Assembly: GCA_001493195.1 (NCBI GenBank)
Contig: FAXN01000021.1
Location: forward strand, 1 to 44,453
DNA from: Sulfurovum sp. enrichment culture clone C5
Lineage (GTDB): Bacteria; Campylobacterota; Campylobacteria; Campylobacterales; Sulfurovaceae
DNA length: 44,453 nt
Reading direction: 5' to 3'
Shown: positions 15,209 to 21,858 of the stretch, one piece after another
Numbering within the stretch: position 1 is the first letter of the stretch
How the letters are laid out: each line of letters opens with the position of its first letter
The notes under the pieces: model-generated
Told to the model about the DNA's origin: nothing
What the model saw: only the letters and a program-made list of their open reading frames with translations
Database searches by the model: none
Program-made: the position numbers and the translations under genes

Positions 15209-15910
15209 ATGAAAGAAGGTTTTATCGAAACACGTAATTATACCAAAATATTTGAAAGTTTTACAAGACTTGAAGCATTGCCTATAACAGCACCTAAAAT
15301 TGGGCTTGGATACGGTAATTTTGGGTTAGGTAAAACTTTTAGCTTGGAGAGAATAGCCGCCAAAAAGAATGCTATCTTACTTCGAGCAGAACCAACATGG
15401 AGTAAAAAAAAGCTCCTTGAAAAGTTATGCACGGAATTAGGGTTAGACATAACTGGTGGTGGCGGAAGAATGTATGATAGGATAGTTGAAGACCTACGAA
15501 GAGAAAAAAGAATAATAATCATAGACGAGATAGATATCTTAATCGAAAATGATAAAAATACACTCACTGAGCTACTTCGAGCAATCCATGATGAGACCAC
15601 TAGTATATTCTATTTTATTGGGATGGAAGGTGCTCTTGGAATTTTTAAGAGGAAAAGACATTATTTTAGTCGTATTGTTGAACTTGTAGAGTTTAAAGCA
15701 ATTGGCGTGGATGATGTAAAAAAGTTTTGTGAAAAATGCGATGTTAATATCGAAGATGATCTAGTAGGATATTTTGCAGAGAGATATCCAAATTTAAGAC
15801 AGATATTGGTACTTCTTGTGAGACTCGAAAAAGAGTGCTTAATCAATGATATTACTAGTGTTAGTCTCGCTACTTTTAATGAGATGGGAGTAGAGCATGC
15901 TAGAAAATAA
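15209..15910 (+). CDS. MuB-type AAA+ target-delivery ATPase
   Basis: The 233-residue protein starts at the ATG (15209) placed 4-5 bases after AAAGGAGGTG; a GTG two codons earlier falls inside that RBS. Walker A is GLGYGNFGLGKTF, Walker B is RIIIIDEIDIL, and a sensor-like IFYFIGMEG follows. Mu B binds target DNA in filaments and delivers it to the transposome, and also gives target immunity. It is shorter than Mu B (312) and lacks the N-terminal HTH extension. Its last codons overlap the next gene. Confidence 0.88.
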   Translation: MKEGFIETRNYTKIFESFTRLEALPITAPKIGLGYGNFGLGKTFSLERIAAKKNAILLRAEPTWSKKKLLEKLCTELGLDITGGGGRMYDRIVEDLRREKRIIIIDEIDILIENDKNTLTELLRAIHDETTSIFYFIGMEGALGIFKRKRHYFSRIVELVEFKAIGVDDVKKFCEKCDVNIEDDLVGYFAERYPNLRQILVLLVRLEKECLINDITSVSLATFNEMGVEHARK

Positions 15911-16205
15911 ACCAAGAAAAAGAAGCAAAAAACCAAGTTCTGCACAGCATAAGGCGTGGCAGTTCATGCGTCGCAATAGAGTGTTTAGATGTGGCGATGT
16001 GATGATGGTTGTAGATATCAAAGAAAACAATTTTCGGTATTTTGTCAAAAATCTTGAGAGCGGTGGGTATATCAAAAAAATGAATAAAGAAAAAACATTC
16101 AAGAATAAAACATACATATTGCTCAAGGATACCGGACTTTATAGTCCAACTTTGACTAAACATAAAATTTGGGATAGAAACATACAAGGAAGCAACAATG
16201 GCTGA
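15897..16205 (+). CDS. small basic early protein, winged-helix-like
   Basis: The 102-residue product overlaps the MuB-type gene by 14 bases and has GGAG before its ATG. The N-terminus is very basic (KPRKRSKKPS). The middle (RNRVFRCGDVMMVVDIKENNFRYFVKNLESGGYIKK) has the helix-helix-wing look of a winged helix that reads DNA. I recognise no named family. It overlaps the next gene by 8 bases. Confidence 0.55.
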   Translation: MLENKPRKRSKKPSSAQHKAWQFMRRNRVFRCGDVMMVVDIKENNFRYFVKNLESGGYIKKMNKEKTFKNKTYILLKDTGLYSPTLTKHKIWDRNIQGSNNG

Positions 16206-16533
16206 AGCTATTAAGATAAAGGCGTTAATAGATGCATTGGCTGTCGAAAAAGGCGTTTTAACTGCTGTAGCAAAAAGAGCCGATGTGAGCAGAACTGCTC
16301 TTAGCTTGATTTTACACGGTAGATATAAAGCAAGCCCAGCGAAGATTCTTAAGAAAATAAACGAAGCATACAGCAACATCGAAAGAGGAATGGTGAACTG
16401 TCCAGCACTAAAAGACGAGATAAATGTAAAAGTGTGCAGAAAGTTTACTAATGCCATCAAAGCTGGCGAAAATCTAACAGGAACGAACTTTTTAGTAGTC
16501 AAAGATGTTTGTCCTTATTGTAGAAATTTTTAA
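16198..16533 (+). CDS. early regulator with helix-turn-helix and C-terminal cysteines
   Basis: The 111-residue protein has an HTH in residues about 20-50 (VAKRADVSRTALSLILHGRY), close to Cro/lambda-repressor-type recognition helices. A later region has four Cys (NCPALKDE, KVCRKF, VCPYCRNF) that could bind a metal. AAGGAAG precedes the ATG. It may be a middle-phase regulator; no Mor-family similarity is seen. Confidence 0.55.
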   Translation: MAEAIKIKALIDALAVEKGVLTAVAKRADVSRTALSLILHGRYKASPAKILKKINEAYSNIERGMVNCPALKDEINVKVCRKFTNAIKAGENLTGTNFLVVKDVCPYCRNF

Positions 16534-16542
16534 AGGAATAGC

Positions 16543-16767
16543 ATGAAAATAGAAATAACAGAAAAAGAAGTTGTGATGGAAGGTACACACAAACAGTTTG
16601 AAGCTGCTGCATTTATGCTACTTTCGTTGGTGGTTAAGAACAATCCCCTTTCGTATGCAAAAACTATAGATTTTTTAAAGACAGTACTTCCAGTAACAAT
16701 GGCGATGCCACTTGACGACAAAGATATAGTAGTGCCTTATATAAAAATAATAAGAGGAGAAAAATAA
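16543..16767 (+). CDS. small early protein, unknown
   Basis: The 74-residue product begins 9 bases after the previous stop with AAAGGAATAGC as RBS. It has a short beta N-terminus (MKIEITEKEVVMEG), a helix rich in Ala/Leu (QFEAAAFMLLSLVV) and a mixed C-terminus. No motif or family is recognised. Confidence 0.5.
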   Translation: MKIEITEKEVVMEGTHKQFEAAAFMLLSLVVKNNPLSYAKTIDFLKTVLPVTMAMPLDDKDIVVPYIKIIRGEK

Positions 16768-16768
16768 A

Positions 16769-17008
16769 ATGATAAGAATTGAAGCAAAAGATGAAGCAGG
16801 AAATATATATAGCGTTCAAACAAATGACCCCGCGATAGCGAGAGGTTTTATCGATATGTTTGATAATTTTTGGTATGTGGGTGCAAAAAAACAACAACCG
16901 ACAGATGAAGTTGTAGATGAAGGCAAAATCATACACGACAATCATCTTGGCGGAGTGGACTATATACATGCAAAAGTGCCAAAACCTTCATGTATGGGTA
17001 GTAGATAA
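16769..17008 (+). CDS. small early protein, unknown
   Basis: The 79-residue product starts one base after the previous stop, with GGAGAAAAATAAA as RBS. It reads IRIEAKDEAGNIYSVQTNDP at the start, then an aromatic patch (FIDMFDNFWYVG) and a charged tail. It may be a paralogue-like beta protein related to its neighbour. No family is recognised. Confidence 0.5.
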   Translation: MIRIEAKDEAGNIYSVQTNDPAIARGFIDMFDNFWYVGAKKQQPTDEVVDEGKIIHDNHLGGVDYIHAKVPKPSCMGSR

Positions 17009-17018
17009 GGAGTATAAG

Positions 17019-17129
17019 GTGATCAATAAAATTGGAAGATGGATAGAGATACAAATCAGTAAGTGGTATTGTGGAGAGAGTAGAAAAACATGCACAAGAA
17101 GTAAAATATTTCCTTGGATTTGGAGGTAA
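17019..17129 (+). CDS. 36-residue basic protein, unknown
   Basis: A GTG at 17019 follows AAGGAGTATAAG and opens 36 codons ending just before the next ATG. The peptide is Trp- and Lys/Arg-rich with two Cys (WYCGESRKTC). The same frame is open further back to an ATG at 16917 inside the preceding gene, but only the GTG has an RBS. Coding status is plausible, not certain. Confidence 0.4.
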   Translation: MINKIGRWIEIQISKWYCGESRKTCTRSKIFPWIWR

Positions 17130-17132
17130 GGG

Positions 17133-17228
17133 ATGGAAGATTTTTTTGTAGCTATTTTTCTCATTATTGCATGGGTTTTAATAGCTAGTTTAACACTTGA
17201 AGATAAAAATAAAGGAGTGAAAAAGTGA
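17133..17228 (+). CDS. 31-residue single-pass membrane protein
   Basis: ATG at 17133 has GGAGG eight bases upstream. The peptide is MEDFF followed by one hydrophobic helix (VAIFLIIAWVLIASL) and a charged tail. The stop overlaps the GTG start of the Lar-type gene (GTGA), which supports it as a real coupled gene. Function unknown. Confidence 0.5.
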   Translation: MEDFFVAIFLIIAWVLIASLTLEDKNKGVKK

Positions 17229-17446
17229 GAAATTGTCCTTTTTGCGGTGGCGATAGTGCTAGAGTATTTGAAAAAGATGAGAAACCAACTCGAGGCGAAC
17301 AGCCACAATGCTATGTTAGATGCAATAAATGCTTTGCTAGAGGTCCAATAAAAGAACTTGCAGCGTTAGCGATGATGAGTTGGAATGGTGATGATCTTAG
17401 AGACAATAAAACAAAAAGCTTATTTGAAGGAGAAAATAATGAGTGA
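17225..17446 (+). CDS. Lar-family zinc-finger protein (restriction alleviation type)
   Basis: The 73-residue product opens RNCPFCGGDSARV and has a second pair CYVRCNKC, then the family-typical GP, Ala-rich helix and MSWNGD. This is the layout of Lar-like proteins: CPFCG, CxxC, Gly-Pro and Trp-Asn. The Rac prophage Lar relieves type I restriction by boosting host modification, and a similar anti-restriction role is inferred here. Start is GTG. Confidence 0.75.
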   Translation: MRNCPFCGGDSARVFEKDEKPTRGEQPQCYVRCNKCFARGPIKELAALAMMSWNGDDLRDNKTKSLFEGENNE

Positions 17447-18044
17447 GTATATGATAAATAGTAAAGGTGATAAGGTACATATAGACCTTGTAAAAAAAGA
17501 TGATGTGATGAGAGATGGACTTGTGAATGAGTTGCTTGATGAAGCAGTGGCTTTTAAGGGAATAATGGGTGAGTTTAGATCTAAGGCAGAGCAAAAAGTC
17601 GAAGATTATTTTGAAGAGTTGATGGCAAAATATAATCTTGATCCGAAAGCAAAAAGCAAAAAAGGCAATATTACATTAGAGAATTTTAGCTCCACGGCAA
17701 AAGTGCAGATCGCAATAAGCGATAAGCTGACTTTCGATGAAAAACTACAGTTAGCAAGAATGAAATTTGATGAGTACTTCGAACAAGTCACAGTGGGCAG
17801 TAGTGAAGAGGTTAAGATGTTAATCAATAAGGCTTTTAGTGTTGATAAAGAGGGTAAGGTTGATGTGAAGAGAATACTTGAACTCAGAAGTTATAACATC
17901 AAACATCCAAAGTGGGTTGAAGGTGTGGCACTCATTGAAGAGTCTAAAAAGATAGTAAGTTCAAAAAGCTATATCCGCTTCTACAAAAGAGAAGCAAGCG
18001 ACGAGAGTTGGAAACATGTGAGTTTAGATATCGCGGCGGTGTGA
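17439..18044 (+). CDS. DUF3164 family protein
   Basis: The ATG at 17439 follows GAAGGAGAAAATA and gives 201 residues beginning SEYMINSKGDKVH. The protein carries the DUF3164 pattern of Mu-like phages: VKKDDVMRDGLVNEL at the N-terminus, a long helical middle, and the C-terminal KRILELRSYNIKHPKWVEG. It is a regular member of early regions of transposable phages; its role is unknown. A longer frame from 17385 overlaps the Lar gene and has no RBS. Confidence 0.75.
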   Translation: MSEYMINSKGDKVHIDLVKKDDVMRDGLVNELLDEAVAFKGIMGEFRSKAEQKVEDYFEELMAKYNLDPKAKSKKGNITLENFSSTAKVQIAISDKLTFDEKLQLARMKFDEYFEQVTVGSSEEVKMLINKAFSVDKEGKVDVKRILELRSYNIKHPKWVEGVALIEESKKIVSSKSYIRFYKREASDESWKHVSLDIAAV

Positions 18045-18045
18045 A

Positions 18046-18198
18046 ATGATATTTCAAGTTATATACCAAGAGGATGAAGAGCTTAAATCTTTTGAGATAG
18101 AAGATGATGATCTAGTGGGGATAATGGCAAAAGTAAATGACGAAATAGAAAAAAGAGGGATAGACCCTATCCTAGCGACATACGAGAGAATAGCATAA
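18046..18198 (+). CDS. 50-residue acidic protein, unknown
   Basis: ATG at 18046 lies one base past the DUF3164 stop. The acidic peptide (YQEDEELKSFEIEDDDLVGI) ends ATYERIA. The tight spacing and even codon use suggest a real gene. It may be a DNA mimic or adaptor, but that is only a thought from its charge. Confidence 0.45.
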   Translation: MIFQVIYQEDEELKSFEIEDDDLVGIMAKVNDEIEKRGIDPILATYERIA

Positions 18199-18216
18199 CA
18201 TTGCTAGAGCTTATCA

Positions 18217-18234
18217 GTGGGTCAACAAACCCAC
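18217..18234 (+). other. intergenic hairpin
   Basis: GTGGGT and ACCCAC form a perfect 6-bp GC-rich stem with a 6-base loop in an 87-base gap before the RecA-fold gene. There is no T-run, so it is more likely a processing or attenuating hairpin than a full terminator. Confidence 0.35.
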
Positions 18235-18285
18235 CCTATATAGGCTCTATGGAGTGTTAACTCTATATTTTAAAGGAATATGATA

Positions 18286-19230
18286 ATGGATATATGGGAA
18301 TTGATAAAATCTCAATCGCTAACAAAAGATCATCTGAATGTGCAACAGGAATATTTGATCGATAACTTTTTGCCGAAGAGAACGATAAGCGTATGGTATA
18401 GCGACGGAGGAACTGGTAAGTCCTATCTAGTATATGGTGTAACTAAAATAGCATTAAAGGCTGGTATGAGAGTCATATATATAGATCATGACAATGGCAT
18501 AAATACAATAAAAGAGAGAAATATAGAAAGTATGCTTGATGGATATGATAGCTTGAACTATCTACATCGCTCAAGTATGACCATGGATGCTGACTTGTTT
18601 TTAGAAGAGATGTCAAATGTTGCAATAGGGCAAATATATGAAAATGTTTTGCTTGTGGCAGATAGTATAAAAGACATAATAATGGATATGAGTAATGATG
18701 TTAAAGCTGCCAAAATAATGAGAATTTTAATGAATATTCGTGAAGCCGGCGGAACGATAATAGCACTGCACCATACCAATAAAAGTGGTAGAAATTACCA
18801 AGGCAGCAATCAAATCAAGAATAGTAGTGACATCATGTATTCCATGGAGCAAAAGAGCTCAACGGACGGAATGATAAATTATTTCATGAAAGCTGAAAAA
18901 ATGAGAGCAGGAGTGGTAAATAAAGGTTGGAGCTTGGATTTAAAAACGTTAAATTTAACGGAAATCAACGAGAGCGAAGCAATGATGAGTGTATATGAAA
19001 GTGATTTTATCACTAAGATACAAAAAATATTAAAAGAGGAGGACAATATGACTTTATCAGAATTATGCGATGAGTTAGGCAGTACGACTGATGACAAAAC
19101 AACAAGAAGTATGATCGACAAATTTGATGGAAAATACTATCAAAGCAAAAAGTTAGGCAAGAAAAGAGTTTTTTCACTGGTAACTACCAATGTTACCAAT
19201 GTTACCAATGAAATAAAGGAGGCAGTATGA
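18286..19230 (+). CDS. RecA-fold ATPase (RepA/AAA_25-like) with C-terminal winged helix
   Basis: ATG at 18286 lies 8 bases after AAAGGA; an earlier ATG at 18280 is too close to it. The 314-residue protein has Walker A (YSDGGTGKSYLVYG), IYIDHDNG, Walker B (NVLLVADSIKDII) and the family's IIALHHTNKSG segment, as in hexameric RepA helicases and RadA-like ATPases. Residues about 240-300 resemble a winged helix (MTLSELCDELGS). The tail carries an Asn-Val-Thr repeat encoded by the TTACCAATG array. Its stop overlaps the exonuclease start. I infer a replication or repair helper. Confidence 0.75.
   Translation: MDIWELIKSQSLTKDHLNVQQEYLIDNFLPKRTISVWYSDGGTGKSYLVYGVTKIALKAGMRVIYIDHDNGINTIKERNIESMLDGYDSLNYLHRSSMTMDADLFLEEMSNVAIGQIYENVLLVADSIKDIIMDMSNDVKAAKIMRILMNIREAGGTIIALHHTNKSGRNYQGSNQIKNSSDIMYSMEQKSSTDGMINYFMKAEKMRAGVVNKGWSLDLKTLNLTEINESEAMMSVYESDFITKIQKILKEEDNMTLSELCDELGSTTDDKTTRSMIDKFDGKYYQSKKLGKKRVFSLVTTNVTNVTNEIKEAV
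18947..18960. promoter_or_regulatory. second copy of palindrome CGTTAAATTTAACG
   Basis: It is identical to 12170-12183 in the early leader, here inside the ATPase gene. An exact 14-base match within one phage suggests a binding site, but palindromic AT-rich words can recur by chance. Confidence 0.35.
19184..19210 (+). repeat. three tandem 9-bp repeats (YTACCAATG) at the end of the ATPase gene
   Basis: CTACCAATG, TTACCAATG and TTACCAATG encode Thr-Asn-Val repeats just before the exonuclease RBS. They match the array in the transposase gene. Confidence 0.75.
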
Positions 19231-19994
19231 AAATAGCATACATAGACACAGAAACAACAGGATTGTCTCCCGAAAAGCATGGCATAGTACAACTAGCTTG
19301 TCTAATAGTCGAAGATCATAAGATAATAGACGAGATAGATATCCTCCTGGATCCTTTCTCATACAAAGAAAACTGTGCATGTGATGACAAAGCACTTGAG
19401 ATAAACGGACGAACCATAGAGGAAATAGAACATTTTCCAAACGCTGATGATCAACTTGAGAAATTCTTGGATTTTCTAAGTCCATACACACAGGAAGCTA
19501 ACACACTGCAAATAGCTGGATATAACGTAGATTTTGACATCAAATTTATAAAAGATTGGTTCAAATTAAGCGATACCACATTTGGCGACTATTTTAATCA
19601 TGAAACTCTTGATGTGCTATCTCTCGTAAGACATGCTGAATATTTTAGAGCTATAAAATTAGAGAGACATAGGCTAATTAATGTTTGCGAACACTATAAC
19701 ATTTTTTTAGATGCTCACAATGCACTGAATGATATAAAAGCAACACTAAAAGTACATAGAAGACTTAAAATTGAATTGTCCATGTGGTCTGAGGATAATT
19801 TTCAAAATATAATATCAGTAAGTTTATTTGGATATGGATTTGAAATAAATTATATTGGACATAATAGTGAAAATGGAGAGAATAAAGATAAGTATGAGTT
19901 ATTTGGTGGATGGGGTAAAAGACTTAATCCATATATAACCTTTGGTATTAACTACCGATTGATTACATTTGTTTTATTGTTAAATAGGAAGTAA
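19227..19994 (+). CDS. DnaQ-type (DEDDh) 3'-5' exonuclease
   Basis: The 255-residue protein has the three Exo motifs: Exo I AYIDTETTGLSP, Exo II AGYNVDFDIKFI and Exo III HNALNDIKATL with the catalytic His. Residues 1 to about 190 form the nuclease. The C-terminal 60 residues are extra, aromatic and unlike the family. Start overlaps the ATPase stop (ATGA). Such enzymes proofread or trim 3' ends; in a transposing phage it may act at replication forks or gaps (inference). Confidence 0.85.
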   Translation: MKIAYIDTETTGLSPEKHGIVQLACLIVEDHKIIDEIDILLDPFSYKENCACDDKALEINGRTIEEIEHFPNADDQLEKFLDFLSPYTQEANTLQIAGYNVDFDIKFIKDWFKLSDTTFGDYFNHETLDVLSLVRHAEYFRAIKLERHRLINVCEHYNIFLDAHNALNDIKATLKVHRRLKIELSMWSEDNFQNIISVSLFGYGFEINYIGHNSENGENKDKYELFGGWGKRLNPYITFGINYRLITFVLLLNRK

Positions 19995-19997
19995 GAG

Positions 19998-20393
19998 ATG
20001 AAAACACAAAAATTTCCAAATATTGAGAGAAGTGATTTGCTCTATTGGTATTGGTGTTTAGAGTACTCTGCACCAAAAATCGCAGAAATAACAAATACCA
20101 ATGAAAATTGGGTCACAAAAGAAATTCGCAGACATGGATTAGAAAAAAATAAAAACAAAGTAAAACTAAGAGGCAAAAAAGGGTATAAAATGCCGTGGAG
20201 CGAACGACTTAAACATCACAAACAACCTCACGCTAAGCGTGTTTTTAAGCTTGACCCTAAAACTAGAGAGGTGGTGGAAATGTATGATTCAATGTGTGCG
20301 GCCTCTAGAGATGGCTACAGAAAAGACAGAATAATGACAGCCATCAAAACAAATGGAACTCATAGAGGCTTTGCATTTAAAAGGGATAAATGA
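19998..20393 (+). CDS. HTH plus NUMOD1-like DNA-binding protein without nuclease domain
   Basis: The 131-residue basic protein has an N-terminal helix-turn-helix (SAPKIAEITNTNENWVTKEI). Its C-terminal segment (VFKLDPKTREVVEMYDS, then AASRDG and IMTAIKTNGTHRGFAFKR) follows the NUMOD1 pattern seen as the DNA-binding tail of HNH and GIY-YIG homing nucleases. No HNH or GIY-YIG catalytic motif is present. It may be a decayed homing enzyme turned regulator. It overlaps the next ATG. Confidence 0.6.
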   Translation: MKTQKFPNIERSDLLYWYWCLEYSAPKIAEITNTNENWVTKEIRRHGLEKNKNKVKLRGKKGYKMPWSERLKHHKQPHAKRVFKLDPKTREVVEMYDSMCAASRDGYRKDRIMTAIKTNGTHRGFAFKRDK

Positions 20394-20644
20394 TGACAAA
20401 AGAAAAAGTAATACAAAAAGTAAAAGAGAAACTTGGAACACTATCAACAGAGATAGTGGATGTGATTAATTTTGCCTATGAAGCAGGCTGTATCGAAGAT
20501 GCTATAAAATATGAGAGTAAGGCTAAAGAAGAAAATATGACATCCCCTTGTATAGAGTGTACTTTTTGTGGCGGATTTATAAGTACATATCCATGCAGTG
20601 AGTGTTGTTTTTCATATCCTAATAGATTAGTTCCAAAGAGATAA
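20390..20644 (+). CDS. small Cys-rich early protein
   Basis: The 84-residue product has a helical N-terminal half (VIQKVKEKLGTLSTEIVDVINFAYEAG) and a C-terminal Cys-rich knuckle (PCIECTFCGG, then PCSECC) that probably binds zinc. ATGATG gives two possible starts; the first overlaps the previous stop. I recognise no family. Confidence 0.55.
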   Translation: MMTKEKVIQKVKEKLGTLSTEIVDVINFAYEAGCIEDAIKYESKAKEENMTSPCIECTFCGGFISTYPCSECCFSYPNRLVPKR

Positions 20645-20645
20645 A

Positions 20646-21053
20646 ATGACAGAAGGTCAAAAAGCATTCAGAAAAAACCTACTGGCTAAAGTACACCAAC
20701 ATCCTTTTTGTAAAGAGGCAAAAGGGCTTGATACATGGAATCACTTTTTGCAAAATGGATACGGAGTAGATAGCAGTGCAAAGCTATCAATTGGTGAGTT
20801 GCTCAATCTAGTAGAAGTAATGAATAGCAAAAGCGAACCGAGAATAAGTGGAACAAGGGAAAGTGATATCGGGTATGCTAGTAGTAAGCAAATCTATGTG
20901 ATAGATACACTTTGGAAGGATAAAGCGAGAGATAAGAGCGATTTGGCTTTGCGTAAATTTATAAAAAGAACAATTAAATCAATGCCGTTACATTTAAGTA
21001 ACTTAAGTAAAATTGACGCAAGCAGAGTTATTACTGCGTTAAAAAGGATATAA
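20646..21053 (+). CDS. GemA/gp16-like (DUF1018) regulatory protein
   Basis: The 135-residue protein ends with ASSKQIYVIDTLWKDKARDK, then LALRKFIKRTIK and KIDASRVITALKRI, which matches the C-terminal half of Mu gp16/GemA-type proteins. The N-terminal half (AKVHQHPFCKEAKGLDTWNHFLQNGYGV) corresponds to the helical domain that in Mu relatives tests for Ser-Leu-x-x-Leu. Placement late in the early operon fits. GemA affects host supercoiling genes in Mu; here the role is inferred. Confidence 0.6.
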   Translation: MTEGQKAFRKNLLAKVHQHPFCKEAKGLDTWNHFLQNGYGVDSSAKLSIGELLNLVEVMNSKSEPRISGTRESDIGYASSKQIYVIDTLWKDKARDKSDLALRKFIKRTIKSMPLHLSNLSKIDASRVITALKRI

Positions 21054-21055
21054 AT

Positions 21056-21256
21056 ATGTTGTGTCCCAAATGTGCATATAGTAAGACTAGAGTCGTTGGT
21101 ACAGTTAAAGGGCAAACCAACGAGCGGTTTCGCAAGTGTGATAGATGTGGTTACACTTTTCAAACGGTAGAAGCTATAAGGTTTGATGATTATTGGAAAG
21201 AGTATCTTTTTAGTACGGTAGAAAATACGGAACTTAAAGATATCAAAAAAGATTAG
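21056..21256 (+). CDS. NrdR/Ogr-like zinc-ribbon protein, candidate late activator
   Basis: The 66-residue protein has paired knuckles CPKCAYSKTRVVG and KCDRCGYTFQTVEAI, with the spacing and beta pattern of the NrdR zinc ribbon. Phage Ogr/Delta activators have comparable small zinc folds. It is the last early gene, directly facing the late leftward block, and no Mor/C-type activator is visible. I therefore propose it as a transcription factor for late genes. Its stop overlaps that of the convergent gene by a few bases. Confidence 0.55.
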   Translation: MLCPKCAYSKTRVVGTVKGQTNERFRKCDRCGYTFQTVEAIRFDDYWKEYLFSTVENTELKDIKKD

Positions 21257-21732
21257 TTTAGTACCTTTTCTATCTTGTCTACCACTATCTTTTCAATAGA
21301 TTTTTTTAATTTTGGCTCAAGCTCTCCATTGTCGTCTATAGGCAAATAACGACGAGCAGGAATACCACTACCTCTACCACTACTTTTTTTACTACCCCAG
21401 TTTTGAACAGCACCATAGGCTTTAACGGTATTGTTGCTTACTGTGACTTGCTTTGGGGTTGCCTTGGTCTGCCAGTTTGAGGAAAGATTACCTTTTTCAT
21501 GCAATAACTTTCTATTATTGTTATTATTATAATCTTTGCCGACCGCTTTTCTTACTCTCCAGACTTCTCCAAAAGGGCTCTTTTCATTTTCGAACGACAT
21601 TTCGATATCAAGTTTTATTTTTTCTCCGATATCTCTCATAATTTCTTGCATACCTGAACCATTTATGAGGCTTGATAGCTTTGCTAGTTTTGATTTGACG
21701 TTATCTAGACCTTGAATTTGAGTGCTAGACAT
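21253..21732 (-). CDS. phage virion morphogenesis protein (Mu gpG/P2 S-like)
   Basis: The 159-residue protein has the Phage_tail_S/gpG pattern: an N-terminal helix, MRDIGEKIKLDIEMSFENEKSPFGEVWRV, then LLHEKGNLSSNWQ and AYGAVQNWGSK, and the motif GIPARRYLPIDDN. In Mu, gpG acts in head completion and tail joining. It ends the leftward late block, downstream of MuF and the structured gap. Confidence 0.82.
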   Translation of the reverse strand: MSSTQIQGLDNVKSKLAKLSSLINGSGMQEIMRDIGEKIKLDIEMSFENEKSPFGEVWRVRKAVGKDYNNNNNRKLLHEKGNLSSNWQTKATPKQVTVSNNTVKAYGAVQNWGSKKSSGRGSGIPARRYLPIDDNGELEPKLKKSIEKIVVDKIEKVLN

Positions 21733-21773
21733 TTTATATTCCTTTTAGTTAAATTGTTGTATGATTTGAATAC

Positions 21774-21858
21774 GACAAAAGAAACACGGTGAATCTCTCG
21801 GCCGTAGAACATACTTTGTATGGATCGCGTGTAGGTTTTGAGAGTCCTACCTTTTGTC
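21774..21858 (-). ncRNA. candidate structured RNA: cloverleaf-like element between MuF and gpG-like genes
   Basis: Read on the minus strand, an 8-bp closing stem (GACAAAAG with CTTTTGTC; its 5' arm overlaps the last MuF codons) encloses three hairpins. They are GTAGG/CCTAC with a 10-base loop, CATAC/GTATG with AAA loop, and ACGG/CCGT with a 12-base loop. CTCTC in the first loop can pair with GAGAG in the third, like the D-loop/T-loop contact of tRNA. It is not a standard tRNA: the middle loop is 3 bases and no TTCRA motif is present. No hammerhead, HDV or twister core was found. The fold was drawn by eye. Confidence 0.4.

Noticed and set aside
21774-21858. Genuine tRNA gene
   Set aside because: The anticodon-position hairpin has a 3-base loop, T-loop consensus is absent, and the third hairpin loop is 12 bases.
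21774-21858. Hammerhead, HDV-like or twister ribozyme
   Set aside because: No CUGANGA core on either strand, the closing stem encloses everything (unlike HDV), and twister GC-rich conserved segments are missing.
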